A program made the translations under genes and the position numbers. A DNA stretch of 64,000 nucleotides, from the NCBI GenBank assembly GCA_037976565.1, contig CP137675.1, positions 6,600,272 through 6,664,271 on the forward strand, given 5' to 3'. Numbering within the stretch: position 1 is the stretch's first letter; each line of letters starts with the position of its first letter. Below are positions 50,281-61,300 of this stretch, one piece after another. This DNA comes from Mesocentrotus franciscanus (lineage: Eukaryota; Echinodermata; Echinoidea; Camarodonta; Strongylocentrotidae). The notes beneath the pieces were generated by a model that did no database searches, was not told where the DNA came from, and was given only the letters and a program-made list of their open reading frames with translations.

Positions 50281-50840
50281 GGGAGGAAGACACCCTAATC
50301 TCTTGCTTCTCTTCATCAAATGAGTACCTGAACTGCATCACATGGGGGTTCTGCTTCTCAAATTTCAGTTGTCGATTCTGGTCCAGTAGACACGATTACC
50401 TGAAATGTCCTTTACCGAATTCTAGAGAAGCTCTGAAGCGAGCCTTTTGAGATCAACAAACTCATGATGGTGAAGCTGTCTGACTTTATAGGGCTTGTTC
50501 CTTCTAGCCAGACTGGCAATAGTTGCCCACTGATCAGGGTGGTACACAGGGACTTTCTTCTTGGCCGTTTCTATGGCACTATGCATACTATCTACCTCCA
50601 TCTGCGTATGACCAGATTCTAGAAACTTCTACTCAATAACAGAAAGAGAAGAAGTACGCACAATATAGAGCAACGCTGCAGCAACATACTTGTTTCTGTT
50701 CTGCCCACAACAGGAATCACTGAAGAGAATGACATGGTCTACACAATCAGGTAGACCTGTAAGATGATTGACAAGGCATGAGCCTATCTCGCAAGAACCT
50801 CTCCCTCCATCAATCTCGTTCTATAAGAAACAATGGCCAT
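50281..50840 (-). pseudogene. DDE-like transposon protein fragment, copy 2 (tandem unit)
   Basis: Second unit of the duplication. It keeps the CCGQN region but has acquired a stop in the exon equivalent to LESGHTQ. Beyond the duplicated part, the minus strand continues upstream with FFYKRKLSTHNLTLYNQMAM, the block that precedes the FSD motif in this protein family, so copy 2 is attached to the original 5' part. Confidence 0.5.
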
Positions 50841-51929
50841 CGCCATTTGATTGTACAAGGTGAGGTTATGTGTTGACAGCTTCCTCTTGTAAAAAAGAAT
50901 CACCTTTTTATTGTGCCTATTCTGAGGTTTAGTCAGCAGCAGTGGATGTCAATGACAGTCAAAATTTCTTGGTAGCAGGCCAACTGTTCTTTCTTCTCTA
51001 CACCATAGTTATGGAATATGCCGTATTAACAATATACTTCAAAGATGGTCAGGTATTTTGTTGACTTCTTTGCGAAGAGAATTCTTGACCTAACGTCCAG
51101 TGCAGCTGCTTCAGGCTAAAACTGTGACTGAAAGTTTTCTGCAATTAAGTTTTTGTTTTTCTCCAAAGTTTGCTCTAGAGCAGGATCTTGCCTGCAGAAT
51201 GAACAACTCCTCTTCCCCTTCTGTCATATTATTCATGGTTGTAGTACATGTTGGTGTTTTGTGTTCTTCTTCATGATTTAAAACTTGCATACATTTGAGG
51301 TTTAAAGAAGCTCGTCAATTTTTTTTTCTCAAGGTGTCGTATCCTGATAAACAACGTCAGCCAGGTTTGGCTCTTTCGTCTCTGAACCATGTGACCAGTG
51401 CTGTCACACTGCTGTCAGCATTCCTGCTACTTGCCAAATGCAATGTTCAGTTCCATTGTCTTGTGTATGAATGAATCTCCCAGGCCTAATTTTGTTCTGT
51501 CATTGCATTTTTCACCCTTCTGGACGACTCTGCTTCCTGTACTGCCCAGATCGCTTCATCCAGGTCTGTAGTCGTAAACATTACTGTTTGACTTTCTCAA
51601 TCCTCTGGTCGATCTCTCTACTTTGCAGGAACGTCAGGATTGGCTCTCACAGCTAATTCAAGGATAGTTTGTTCCAACTCTTGTCTTTTTGTTGGTCCTG
51701 TTTCTTTTGGCACAATTCCATGTAATAGTTTTCAGCTTACTGACAAGACCCAAGGTGTCTTGTTAGAGTTTTAATTAGTTCTGGATAAGAATGTGTAAGT
51801 CCCAGGCTCAAAATCACTGATCACTAGTACACAGCGCTACCATTTAAACAGCGCCCTTTTCATGAATGGGAGGGCAAGCTAACAGAAAATATCTGATTCT
51901 GTAAATTGCTTTTCTTTGCATAGGTATTG
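50841..51929. other. Unassigned, probably decayed transposon DNA
   Basis: No frame or repeat boundary that I can assign. Confidence 0.35.
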
Positions 51930-52480
51930 TATAGTATTTATTTTCCATCAATTAGAACAACAAATATACATTTACAATCATAAAGACAAACTAATAAAAG
52001 GAAGACGGAGGGATGGCCCTACTCAGCGATGTTAGCATAACAACGCTGTTTTACAGAGGAGTCCCTATACACATCAAATACATGTAAATATATAGTACAG
52101 GAATAAGGAAAACTTACAAAAAATGAACTTACAATAATGACGAGCGAATTGGAGTAAAACAAGAAAAAGGAGACAAATATTTACAATATATACAAGAGAA
52201 AAAGCTAAACAAGTAATTATTTTTTTTAATAGCTTACATAATAATAGGATACCTAAACAGCTACAAGAGGTCTGAAATAATATTGTTTAAATACTTTTTG
52301 AATGTTTTAACAGTTTGTAGTTTTTTGTGGTATGAGGAAGAGCATTATATTGAATTGAGCTTCTATATTGAGTAGTTCGTTGACAATATTCAGTTCTAGG
52401 CTTAGGGAGAACAAAGTTACCGGAATTTCAGAGGGAATAAATATGATAAGGGGGTTGAAACATTTCATTCATGCTAACTG
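51930..52480 (-). pseudogene. LINE 3' end, minus strand
   Basis: Minus translation gives GNFVLPKPRTEYCQRTTQYR, then SSIQYNALPHTTKNYKLLK, the C-terminal block of CR1/jockey-like reverse-transcriptase ORFs, followed by a 3' region rich in short A/T runs. Truncated upstream. Confidence 0.6.
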
Positions 52481-52486
52481 TTTGGT

Positions 52487-52728
52487 AATTTTTGTAATGT
52501 AACCAAATTTAATACATGTCTGTTACAAATAATTGTATAGTCAGAATGCATATTTTACATGTTTTAAGGTAGGGCAAGCCATGTCTGTCCTACCTAGCAA
52601 CAACTAATGAATGCAATTGGGATTCTGTCTACCGAGATACAATTATTCTTAACAGGTGAATGATATGATTTGTATCTCTGCACTTCACAAAGACAAATGC
52701 ATTAAATTTGGTTACATTAGAAAAAAAA
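52487..52728. mobile_element. Inverted-repeat element E2, without insert
   Basis: About 240 bp relative of E1 in DTWD2 intron 3: TTTGTAATGTAACCAAATTT at the left, AAATTTGGTTACATTAG at the right and the same GGTAGGGCAAGCC core. It lacks the LINE fragment and shows what E1 looked like before that insertion. Confidence 0.8.
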
Positions 52729-53050
52729 GCCTATTGTGTTTCCAAATTTTAAGATCTGACTGATGTCAAAATATTTCTGTTCACACTCTCTTTCTTGAAC
52801 TTTGTAAGGCAAAGAACCCCTTTCCTTAATGTAGTCTAATGATTCTGCTACCCTCCACCTGTTTGACAAAATATTGCTTCATTCTCAGAGTCTGGACTGG
52901 GTCTTTTGTGAAGGCTTTTCATTGGCATCACTAATGGCTTGCCCTTCAGTGTCTTTTGGGTGAGGGATGTACATGTATTTATTTATTTTCCCCTTAATTT
53001 CCATCAGAATAGACTGGTTCACTAACATATTCAAATTCTATGCATACTTT
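52729..53050. other. Non-coding DNA
   Basis: Nothing recognised. Confidence 0.35.
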
Positions 53051-53200
53051 TTAACTCTTTGTGCGTTTGCCCGTAAACCCCCTGTGCGTCGCATTAATTT
53101 GCAGCGTGTATGAATAGCATGTAGTGTGATTCGTGCACAGATGTGAACGAAACGCAGGGCCGGCGCTGCACTGGTGCGAAAAGAACGCATAAAGAGTTAA
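53051..53200. mobile_element. Short TTAA-flanked MITE, piggyBac-like ends
   Basis: 142 bp between TTAA at 53051-53054 and 53197-53200. Termini CTCTTTGTGCGTTT and, in reverse complement, CTCTTTATGCGTTC. The CYCTTTGNGCG start resembles piggyBac-type termini and differs from the AGG starts of families A, B and D. Confidence 0.7.
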
Positions 53201-54481
53201 ACAGAGGTTGTTCTTGACAACCTAAAAAAAATTCCTGAGGCTTGCCTTACATAGCAACAGGTAATGTATGCAGACTGGAATCAAGTATTGTAGTACATTC
53301 ATTAATAACAAGTTAATGAATAACTCAGTACTAGGTCCCCAGGAAAGAAACATCCATGAACTTGAATATGTCAGTAAACAAGTCTATCAATTTGAGTTGG
53401 TTTTATTGACTCTTTCGACCCTCTTTCAGGGTATGAGATTTCAATCAAATGCATGAACATATCAAGGTGTACACCTAATATAACATGAGAAAAATAATAC
53501 ATAATGAATAATGTGTTTATTGTTACGGATGGTTTCCTCCAACCGTCTTCCCAGGTCCCTTGTTTACACAACAGAAGACAAAGTCACACAAAGTGGTTAT
53601 GATTCAGGAACCATTGTTAAATCTTCTTTCGAGAACCATTGTAAACCAAAAAGCAACTCAACTCCTCCTCTGGACGATTACATATAAAACATCGGTCTAT
53701 ACATCCATCTCATTATAAACTACTCAAAAACATATATTACAAGTTAAAATTGTTATAACAAATTTAAAAACATACAGAAGGTGTATTGTACAAGAGCTAT
53801 CATAATTTGAATAACCCGGAACATCGATACACTTTAAAATTGCCAACAGCATGAGTAGAATGCTGCCTGTTACTGCAAGCTGGGCACTGCATAGGATCAT
53901 TCTCCTGTAATTTATGCATAGCTCATTTGCTGTATCTGGATTCTGATAAGGCTCTTGCTTATACTGTCTTGTTGATAGCTTGATCTGATCAATCAAGATC
54001 TTGCAAAGCTCTAGCTACAGATGATATGGAGGATCCTGGCATGTTTTTCATGAAAACATTAGTCCATTGCAGAACATCAATTGCAAAAATGTACTTGATG
54101 TGCGGTACAGATCCTGGGCAGAAGCCATTACTCTGCAAAGTCATTTGTTCATGAGACAACAATTTGACTTCTTTTGTATGAAATGTGGATGAATACATAT
54201 ACATTGTAAATTTCAACCTGAATAGCAAGAATGAAAAATGGTTTTAAAAACTATTTGTGGATGAAAACACTTTATATATCATGCAATTTTGGGAGAGAAA
54301 GAGAAGGGTGATATTTGTTTTTATAAAAAATATCAACTCCAGAACAGAATTCAATATTTTTACATTACATGCATTTCTAATTGTGTACAGTGTGCATTAT
54401 TTCTATGTATAAAGGAAGAAGGGTATATTTGAGTTTTATGATTTACAGTGACAAATCTACACATACCAGGAGAGATTACCA
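53201..54481. other. Non-coding DNA
   Basis: Several unsupported frames on the minus strand (53.4-54.2 kb) with no splice context and no recognisable motif. Confidence 0.35.
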
Positions 54482-54805
54482 GGGGGGTGTTTCATAAATT
54501 TATTCGTAAAGTTACGCATGACTTTACGAACGACTTGAATATGAAGTGCCAGATAGTATGCCCAAAGTTTTTCCTGATATATTAACAAAATGTGACTATA
54601 TTTCCAATAACCTCAATTAAATTATGGCAAAAAATATACTTTGCATTAAAAAATGTTTGTTATAATAAGAATGTGAATCTACATTTGCACAGTTCAACTT
54701 TAGTTGATGCAGTTAAAAATGATTGAGCATCCATTTGGCTTTTCATATTTAAGTCATTCGTAAAGTCATGCGTAAATTTACGAACAGCTTTATGAAACAC
54801 CCCCC
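54482..54805. mobile_element. MITE with GGGGGGTGTTTCATAAA ends
   Basis: 324 bp with perfect 17-bp inverted termini GGGGGGTGTTTCATAAA at 54,482 and TTTATGAAACACCCCCC ending at 54,805. Subterminal ATTCGTAAAGTTACGCATGA is mirrored by TTCGTAAAGTCATGCGTAAA. No coding capacity. Confidence 0.85.
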
Positions 54806-55434
54806 AGGGGTCATTGTAACTTTGAATGTTAACATACATTCCTAAGTTAGGCCGCTCATTTATACAACAACCTAACCTGCTATGGAGTACCGAAGTGCTA
54901 GCATCATATTTGCTCGTTGTCCAGGTTACTGGTTCTAAACAACAGAGCCTGCGCATGAGGCTCACTGCAAAAATCATTCAAGCAATGGCCTGGGGAAGGG
55001 CAAATTAAGTGTTTGGGGCTGGTGTGATCACCACACCATTGTCAACCTGGACAACTTGGACAGTATGACGTCACTCTTCGATACTCTGTAGACCACCTTG
55101 GTTTGCTTGTTATGAAGTTTTTTATTTATGTCATGTCTGATACCAAAGGCAGATCAACTTGTATGTAAAAATGTATAGCTGAGATACTTTCATTTATGAC
55201 ATTAAATTTTATAGAGAAAAAAAATGAAAAAATTGTATTATATCTGTCTATGTTATTTACTCAATGAATTTTCTTGGATGTGAAATGAATATTTGAAAGG
55301 AGAAAGCGTGAAAAATATGCTTGATTTAAATATAGATTTGAGAGCAAATGAACAATAAAGTTATGGGTCAAAAAGTAGAGGAGAAGTGGAACATGGCTAT
55401 AGGAGCAGAGACAGACAGACAGACATAAAGACAG
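54806..55434. other. Non-coding DNA
   Basis: No gene or repeat recognised. Confidence 0.35.
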
Positions 55435-55436
55435 AG

Positions 55437-55472
<36 letters not shown>

Positions 55473-55760
55473 AAGGAGAGAGAATGTGAGAGAGAGAGAG
55501 AGAAAGAGAGAAAGATGGGAAATGGGGAGAGAGGAAGGGGGCAAGAAAGTGAAAGAGAAATGATGTACAGGTGGAAGGAATGAAGAGAGAGGGAGTGTGT
55601 GAGAAAGAGAGATAATGTGAGAGAGAGAGAGAGAGAAAGATGGGAAATGGGGAGAGAGGGAAGGGGTAAGAAAGTGAAAGAGAAATGAAGTGCAGATGGA
55701 AGGAATGAAGAGAGAGAGGGAGCTCAAAGTGGTAGAAAGATGGAGGAGAGGAGAGAGAGT
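55435..55760. repeat. (GT)n then GA-rich tandem block
   Basis: A GT run at about 55,440-55,470 is followed by purine-rich sequence in which a unit of about 125 bp (marker AAAGATGGGAAATGGGGAGA at 55,511 and again at about 55,636) is repeated twice. Confidence 0.85.
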
Positions 55761-56074
55761 GAGAATTTAGTACATGTAATAAACTCTGAAGCAGTCATTG
55801 CTAAAGGATATCATGGACATAAGAAAACTTGAAAACAAACTTGATGTATATAAATATAGCAATATATGAAATCGTCTTGGAAATATTTGGAAGTTTCTTA
55901 CAACATTATAAATCGGTGAAATTGTAACATAAAGATATCAGAAATTAATCCTTGATGACTTTGTAAGCGTACACGTACTAAAAGGAGTTTGTTTCAAATC
56001 CAATTTATTTCACTCTCTCCGGTTGCCATCTTTCTCATTTGATTCTTCCGTTTTTCATTTTGATAACATCCGTC
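55761..56074. other. Non-coding DNA between microsatellites
   Basis: AT-rich sequence with nothing recognised. Confidence 0.35.
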
Positions 56075-56235
56075 ACTTGTCCTCCCCCTCTCTGTCTCTG
56101 TCTGTCTCTCTCTCTCTCCCTTTCTCTCTCTCTCTCTCTCTCTCTCTTTTCTCTCTCTTCCTTTCTCTCTCTTTATCTCTCTCTCTCTTTCTCTATCTCT
56201 CTCTTTTATTTTCTCTCTCTCACTCTACCTCTCAC
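56075..56235. repeat. (CT)n microsatellite
   Basis: CT and TTTCT runs over about 160 bases. Confidence 0.9.
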
Positions 56236-56607
56236 GTTTCTTTTTGCTTGATGTCCATCTAATTTCTTTTCACATGTTTCATTTTCCTCTCTTTTTGCAC
56301 TTCACCTTGCTCACTCTCCCTCTCAGACTGAAACTATTACAAGCAACCATTACCAGAGAGAAGGAAGTAGGAAAATGCCATTTAATTTTTATTTAATAAA
56401 ACAAACAAACGAAACAAAATAAATGTTTATATTATATGTTTACAAAATATGTAGATTATTATATACAGATATGATAGCTTATCAATATTCCTGACAATTT
56501 ACCAGAACCGAGGGCCCACAATAGGAATGGCACTTCATAACATGGCCGTGGCACTTGTATAGCACCGCTTTATATTTCTATTTGTGTTATCTCCGCCACC
56601 ATGCAAT

Positions 56608-56640
56608 GCATGCTTTATATATATATATATATATATAATT
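56608..56640. repeat. (AT)n microsatellite
   Basis: Pure TA dinucleotide run. Confidence 0.9.
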
Positions 56641-56980
56641 ATATACAAAATGTTTTTGTACTAAAAAGTAAAAAATGAACATGGACGGAATTCCAGTCAG
56701 ACATATTTACTGAAGACGTACAGGGTTGTAGCACTGCTATACATAATACAAGAGCAATAAATAATTTCTTGGAAAAGTGACAGGATGCATTATTGTCTAT
56801 CATATCAATTTCATGATGTACAATAATCATAAATATAAACAAGTTGCTTTTCGAAAAACAAAGATGGACGGAGATTTTAAAATATACAATATCTGTCCGT
56901 AAGTCTTATCCATGTTCTTAACTGATCAATGACATGTTAGTTGAAAGACTGAAACTAAACCTCTGTTGAGAGTAGGTAGG

Positions 56981-57506
56981 GCGTTAACCAGGGCGGCGAT
57001 CCGGGGACGACACGTCCCCTCAATTTTTTAGGGGATCGTCCCCCGCAAAATTTGAAAAAAGTTCACACACAAAAATGTATAGAAAATACTGAATAAAGAC
57101 TGCAACACACTTTTTAGGCTCTAGAGGGCCCAAGAGTGCAGCGTTTAGACTAATAAAAATGAAAAAATCTTCTCGCTCGGTCGCTACGCTCCCTCACATA
57201 ATATCCTTCAAAATGTACAAGTAAATATTGTTAAAAAAACTTTCTAAAACCTACTAAATATTTACAACCCTTCGGACTGCACACTAATTACCGGCAAAGT
57301 AAAAGTGAAGTGTGAAAAAAGTATATTGCTTGTTTGTATACTATAGTTTTGCTAAGGAATGTAATTTGTTAATACAACAAAACTTCAAAAACCTGTGAGG
57401 GGGTAGTCACTTCCGTCACCTTCGCCCCTCTCATTCACTATGCTCCCTCGTTCCTCGCATTTCGTACCCCCGGTCATGAAAAGAAATCGCCGCCCCTGGC
57501 GTTAAC
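56981..57506. mobile_element. hAT non-autonomous element with 8-bp target duplication
   Basis: 510 bp (56,989-57,498) with ends CAGGGCGGCGATCCGGGG and, in reverse complement, CAGGGGCGGCGATTTC, flanked by the perfect 8-bp direct repeat GCGTTAAC (56,981-56,988 and 57,499-57,506). CAG-GG termini with 8-bp duplications define hAT elements. No transposase frame remains. Confidence 0.9.
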
Positions 57507-57573
57507 CCTTGATTAAATGATAAACCAACGCCCACTTTGCTCTCGGTAAACGAAAATGAAAAGTGAAGGACAT

Positions 57574-57984
57574 CTTTTTAAGGGTCCTAGGACAATTACC
57601 CCCTGGGCAATCACCCCCGGCCAATTACCAGCTGGACAATTAACTCCCAAGGACAATTACCCCCCGAGGAGAATAACCCCCTGAAAATTACCCCTTTAGG
57701 CACCTCCCCACCGAGGACAATTACCCCCGAAAAAAATCTGCTTTTATTAACCCCAACTCATTATCAGGGTAGAAATGGGAGGGTTAATTTTCGGGAGGGG
57801 TAATTGTCCTAGGTGGTAATTTTAGGGGTGGGGTAAATTTCCTCGGGGGTGATTGTCCTAGGGGGGAATTTTCCGGGGGTAATTGTCCTTGGGGGGAATT
57901 TTCCGGGAGGGGGGTTATTGTCCTTTTGGGGTAGTTTTCCGGGGGTATTGTCTGGGGGGTAATTGTCCTGATACGCTTTTTAAG
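57574..57984. mobile_element. G/C-rich fold-back element with 9-bp target duplication at a stop codon
   Basis: The left half consists of irregular repeats of GGACAATTACCCCC and the right half of their complement GGGGGTAATTGTCC, so the element (57,583-57,975, 393 bp) folds on itself. It is bordered by the direct repeat CTTTTTAAG at 57,574-57,582 and 57,976-57,984. The right-hand copy contains the TAA stop (57,982-57,980, minus strand) of the CUB/LDL-A gene, so insertion split the sequence right at the end of its coding region and the duplication retained the stop. A 9-bp target is usual for Mutator-like elements, but there is no other evidence for that class. Confidence 0.7.
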
Positions 57985-58305
57985 AATCATGCTGTGATGG
58001 AGCAACTTTTGATGATCGCTTTCGACCGAAAACTTTCCCGCTCAGCCCGATGTCATCCGTATTTAAAACATAACTTGTATCATCTTCCTTCTGAACGTCA
58101 GAGCCGTCTGACGGCAACTTCGCGTACGGGTTTTTCTTGATGTCGTGGTCGACTTGAGCAACCAATCGCTGCAGAGTCATCTGTTTCCGATGATGTTGGA
58201 TGATCTGTACACACAGCATGATAATTACCGCAGTGACAACAATGACCGAGATACCAATACCGACCATGGCAGCAAGGGATAAACCTTTAGGTTCAGGAGG
58301 GAGCG
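57980..58305 (-). CDS. CUB/LDL-A gene exon 5: TM helix and cytoplasmic tail
   Basis: Acceptor TTGGTACAG|CGCTCC; 107 codons to TAA. Encodes ALPPEPKG, the TM segment MVGIGISVIVVTAVIIMLCV, then HHRKQ (positive-inside) and the tail ending SSKVAPSQHDS. Confidence 0.85.
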
Positions 58306-61300
58306 CTGTACCAAAAATCAGAAAGCAGATCATCAGTTTGATTGGCATCCCACCACTTATCAATTTATCGTATTAAAGTATTCATTATGATAATTAGCGA
58401 CACAATTCGGTCATGATGCCAGTTGACGCACAATCGGTCGATATGGTTAATGTCATAATTGTCATTAGTTTCTTAAAGAGATGAATCAAGTCGATTTAAT
58501 CTGACACAACTCGACAGTTCGAGTGTCCAATGGAAGTTTATTCCATCCTCCTACTTTAGTCATCCCAGGGAGGGCTCACCTCAATTACTTCCCTTCGCAA
58601 CTGATTAGATGCAAATCAACAACAATAATCAACACGTATATACATGTATATAGTTGAGATAAATGAGTTATTTCAGTCAATCATACTTCTTTTATACAAT
58701 ATACATGTTCTTATAATGATGGATATGCAAGGTGTCGAATGGGAATGTCGGACCAACTTTGCCGATTAGTTTTCCAAACATGTTCGTTTGAACATGTTTG
58801 GAAAACTAAGCAAAAAAAAAGGGGGAAGGGTTATTTTTTTTTTTTTTTAATCGATCAAAATCTAGTCGCCAGATTTCCCCAAATTCAAAAACAAATTCAG
58901 AAAATTTCCGACCGAAAGTTTAATAGTATTTCACCGAAACTCCCCCCCACCCCAAAAAAAAAAAATCTTATTTTGCGATTTACCAACATGAATCGAAATT
59001 TACAGACAGAAAGTTTTGAATGACGGCCCTCAAAGAGAAATTCTATAATTTCTAGATGACTTTATCATGTAGCCGTGCTAAAAAGTCCTCTGAAACTCAC
59101 CGGTACAGTTGCCTTCATCACTCCAATCCCCACACATGTTAATGCTGTTACAGACCAGAGACTGATCAATACAATATCTGTTGTTACATTCAAACTCCTC
59201 ATCCGGACATGGTGCTAAATTGAGGAAAATTGGAGTGAATGGTTTTCATCATTTTTTTTCTAAAAAATATATAAGGCGCAACAACAGTTCTCAAATGATG
59301 ATCATCAAGAGGCTTTACCACCCCATCCAATGAAGTCTGAGCACCGTCCCTTCCAATTTATTTTTCGAATGTTAGCATTCACATAAAAACTACATCAGTT
59401 CTGATTTGAAAAACAATTCTAAACATCTACGATGACCACATACTTCTCACTTCTGAGCCTGTATTGTGCGACCGACAATATGCTATCAAGAATCTATCAA
59501 ACCTTAGTATTTGACCATTACATCTTTAGATTTACATCTTTAGAGTAAGATGGAGAACTATATCGAGAAGACCAGACCCATTCCTCTAGAGGGACCCACG
59601 GGTTGGTAGTGACATAATGGACAGTTGCTGAAAGAATACAGATAAAGTTGTAGATGGAGAATGGTATCGATAAGACCCAGATCCACCCCACCCCCATTCA
59701 AGGAACATACTAATAGATGGATGTTATATGGTTATACCGTCTGAGATCTGCGTGAAGTAGATCCCGAATCCGAAGCTCTGTCCCCCTTCATCAGTCTTAA
59801 ACCTTACGGTGGTGTTGCTACCGCTGGAGACGAAGGCTGGGAGCTGGGTAAGACGTCCGCAGAGCTCTGGAGTAAGTGGTGGGTCGTTCACTGTACTGCC
59901 ATCAAAAAACCTTAAACTGTCGAGACATTTACCTGAATACATCATATAGAATGGAGATGAGGATGTGAACACTTTATTTCCTACAAAGTACTGACGGTAA
60001 TAGGTATGTCTTGATTTGTATTTTTATATTTCTAAACACAATTGATATCAAAGTGGAAATGATTTTTACCATGTTTACCGTTAGCAAACATCGCCGATGT
60101 CCATAAGCTTAATCAAGAATTGCAAAATGATAACTTCCTTGCGTCCACTCCACATTTTAAACTTGTCTCTCTAAAGTAGACCATACAAAGTTAATCTACG
60201 AGAGGACTTATTGAGAACATTGATTCTCTTCCCTATCGGATTAATTTGCCCATGCGGGAACATGATATCGGGAATCACTCTCCGTGCTTTCTCAATAAGA
60301 TATGGGATGCAGGAAGGAGCAAAAACAAAGTTTTCCTGGGTTTTTAATGTAGTGTTTGTTTTATTTTTGCCCTTTTTTGTCGGTTTTTGTTTTTGTGTGT
60401 GGGGGTTTTTTCACCCCCACCCCCACAACTACCCTTCGTGCACATTCCCCACTTACCATTAACACCGCTCTCTAGAATATAACGAAGGAATTGACTCAAG
60501 ATCTTGTATCTTGGAACGGCGGCCATGCAGTGTCACTGTACAGTCAATATTCTCCTGGTAGTATAACCCTCCCCCTTCTGGCTCCACTAGAACTGATAAC
60601 TACCTTAACCCCCCACTTCCTACACATCCAACTTACCATTAACGCCACTCTCTAGAGTAAACCGATGGAATTGAATCAGCATCCTATGGGTGGGGATGGC
60701 GGCCAGAGTTACGGTACAGTCAACATTATCTTTGTAGTACAGTCCGTCTTCTGCTTCCAGGAGGCCCCCGACTCCAGTAGGTACCCCAGAGCCACAGTGG
60801 GATGCTAAATAAACTGCAGTCGTACAAAATAAATTGATAAAAAGACAATCGCAAAGACTTTCGAGAAAAAAATTCATCGAAAGGGCAATTGCAATAAGTT
60901 AAAGATACTATGTCCCTTTTGCAGCCAACATCAAATTCTGTAGAACTTTGCAGGAATTATGAATATGTCATGTATGTCCTATCTGTGAAATTTAAACGTT
61001 AGCAGTGTCCTATATTCAAATTATGCAAGAAACCCGTTTACTTGCTAGACTTCACTGTCAGACACTATTGAGTGACTGACTGGCTTTTTCTTCTTTGGTA
61101 ATAACATACATAAAATGAGCTGTAAAGGGTACATGAGCATTTGTCTACATCAATAACCCACTTCTGATTGAATCTTTGCGCAGCGTAAAACGTACGACCA
61201 TTCGGTACAATGGTCTGAAAATCAGACTATTACTTACTGGCTCTATAGCTCTTAAGTCGATTCGACAACTAATAGTCGTTATTTTCCCACTTAAAGACAT

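Noticed and set aside
53371..54228. Three consecutive minus-strand frames of 66-90 codons
   Set aside because: No splice signals linking them, no motif, AT-rich composition like non-coding neighbours.
57784..58005. Pro/Thr/Asn-rich minus-strand frame
   Set aside because: It translates the GGGGGTAATTGTCC repeat array of the fold-back element.
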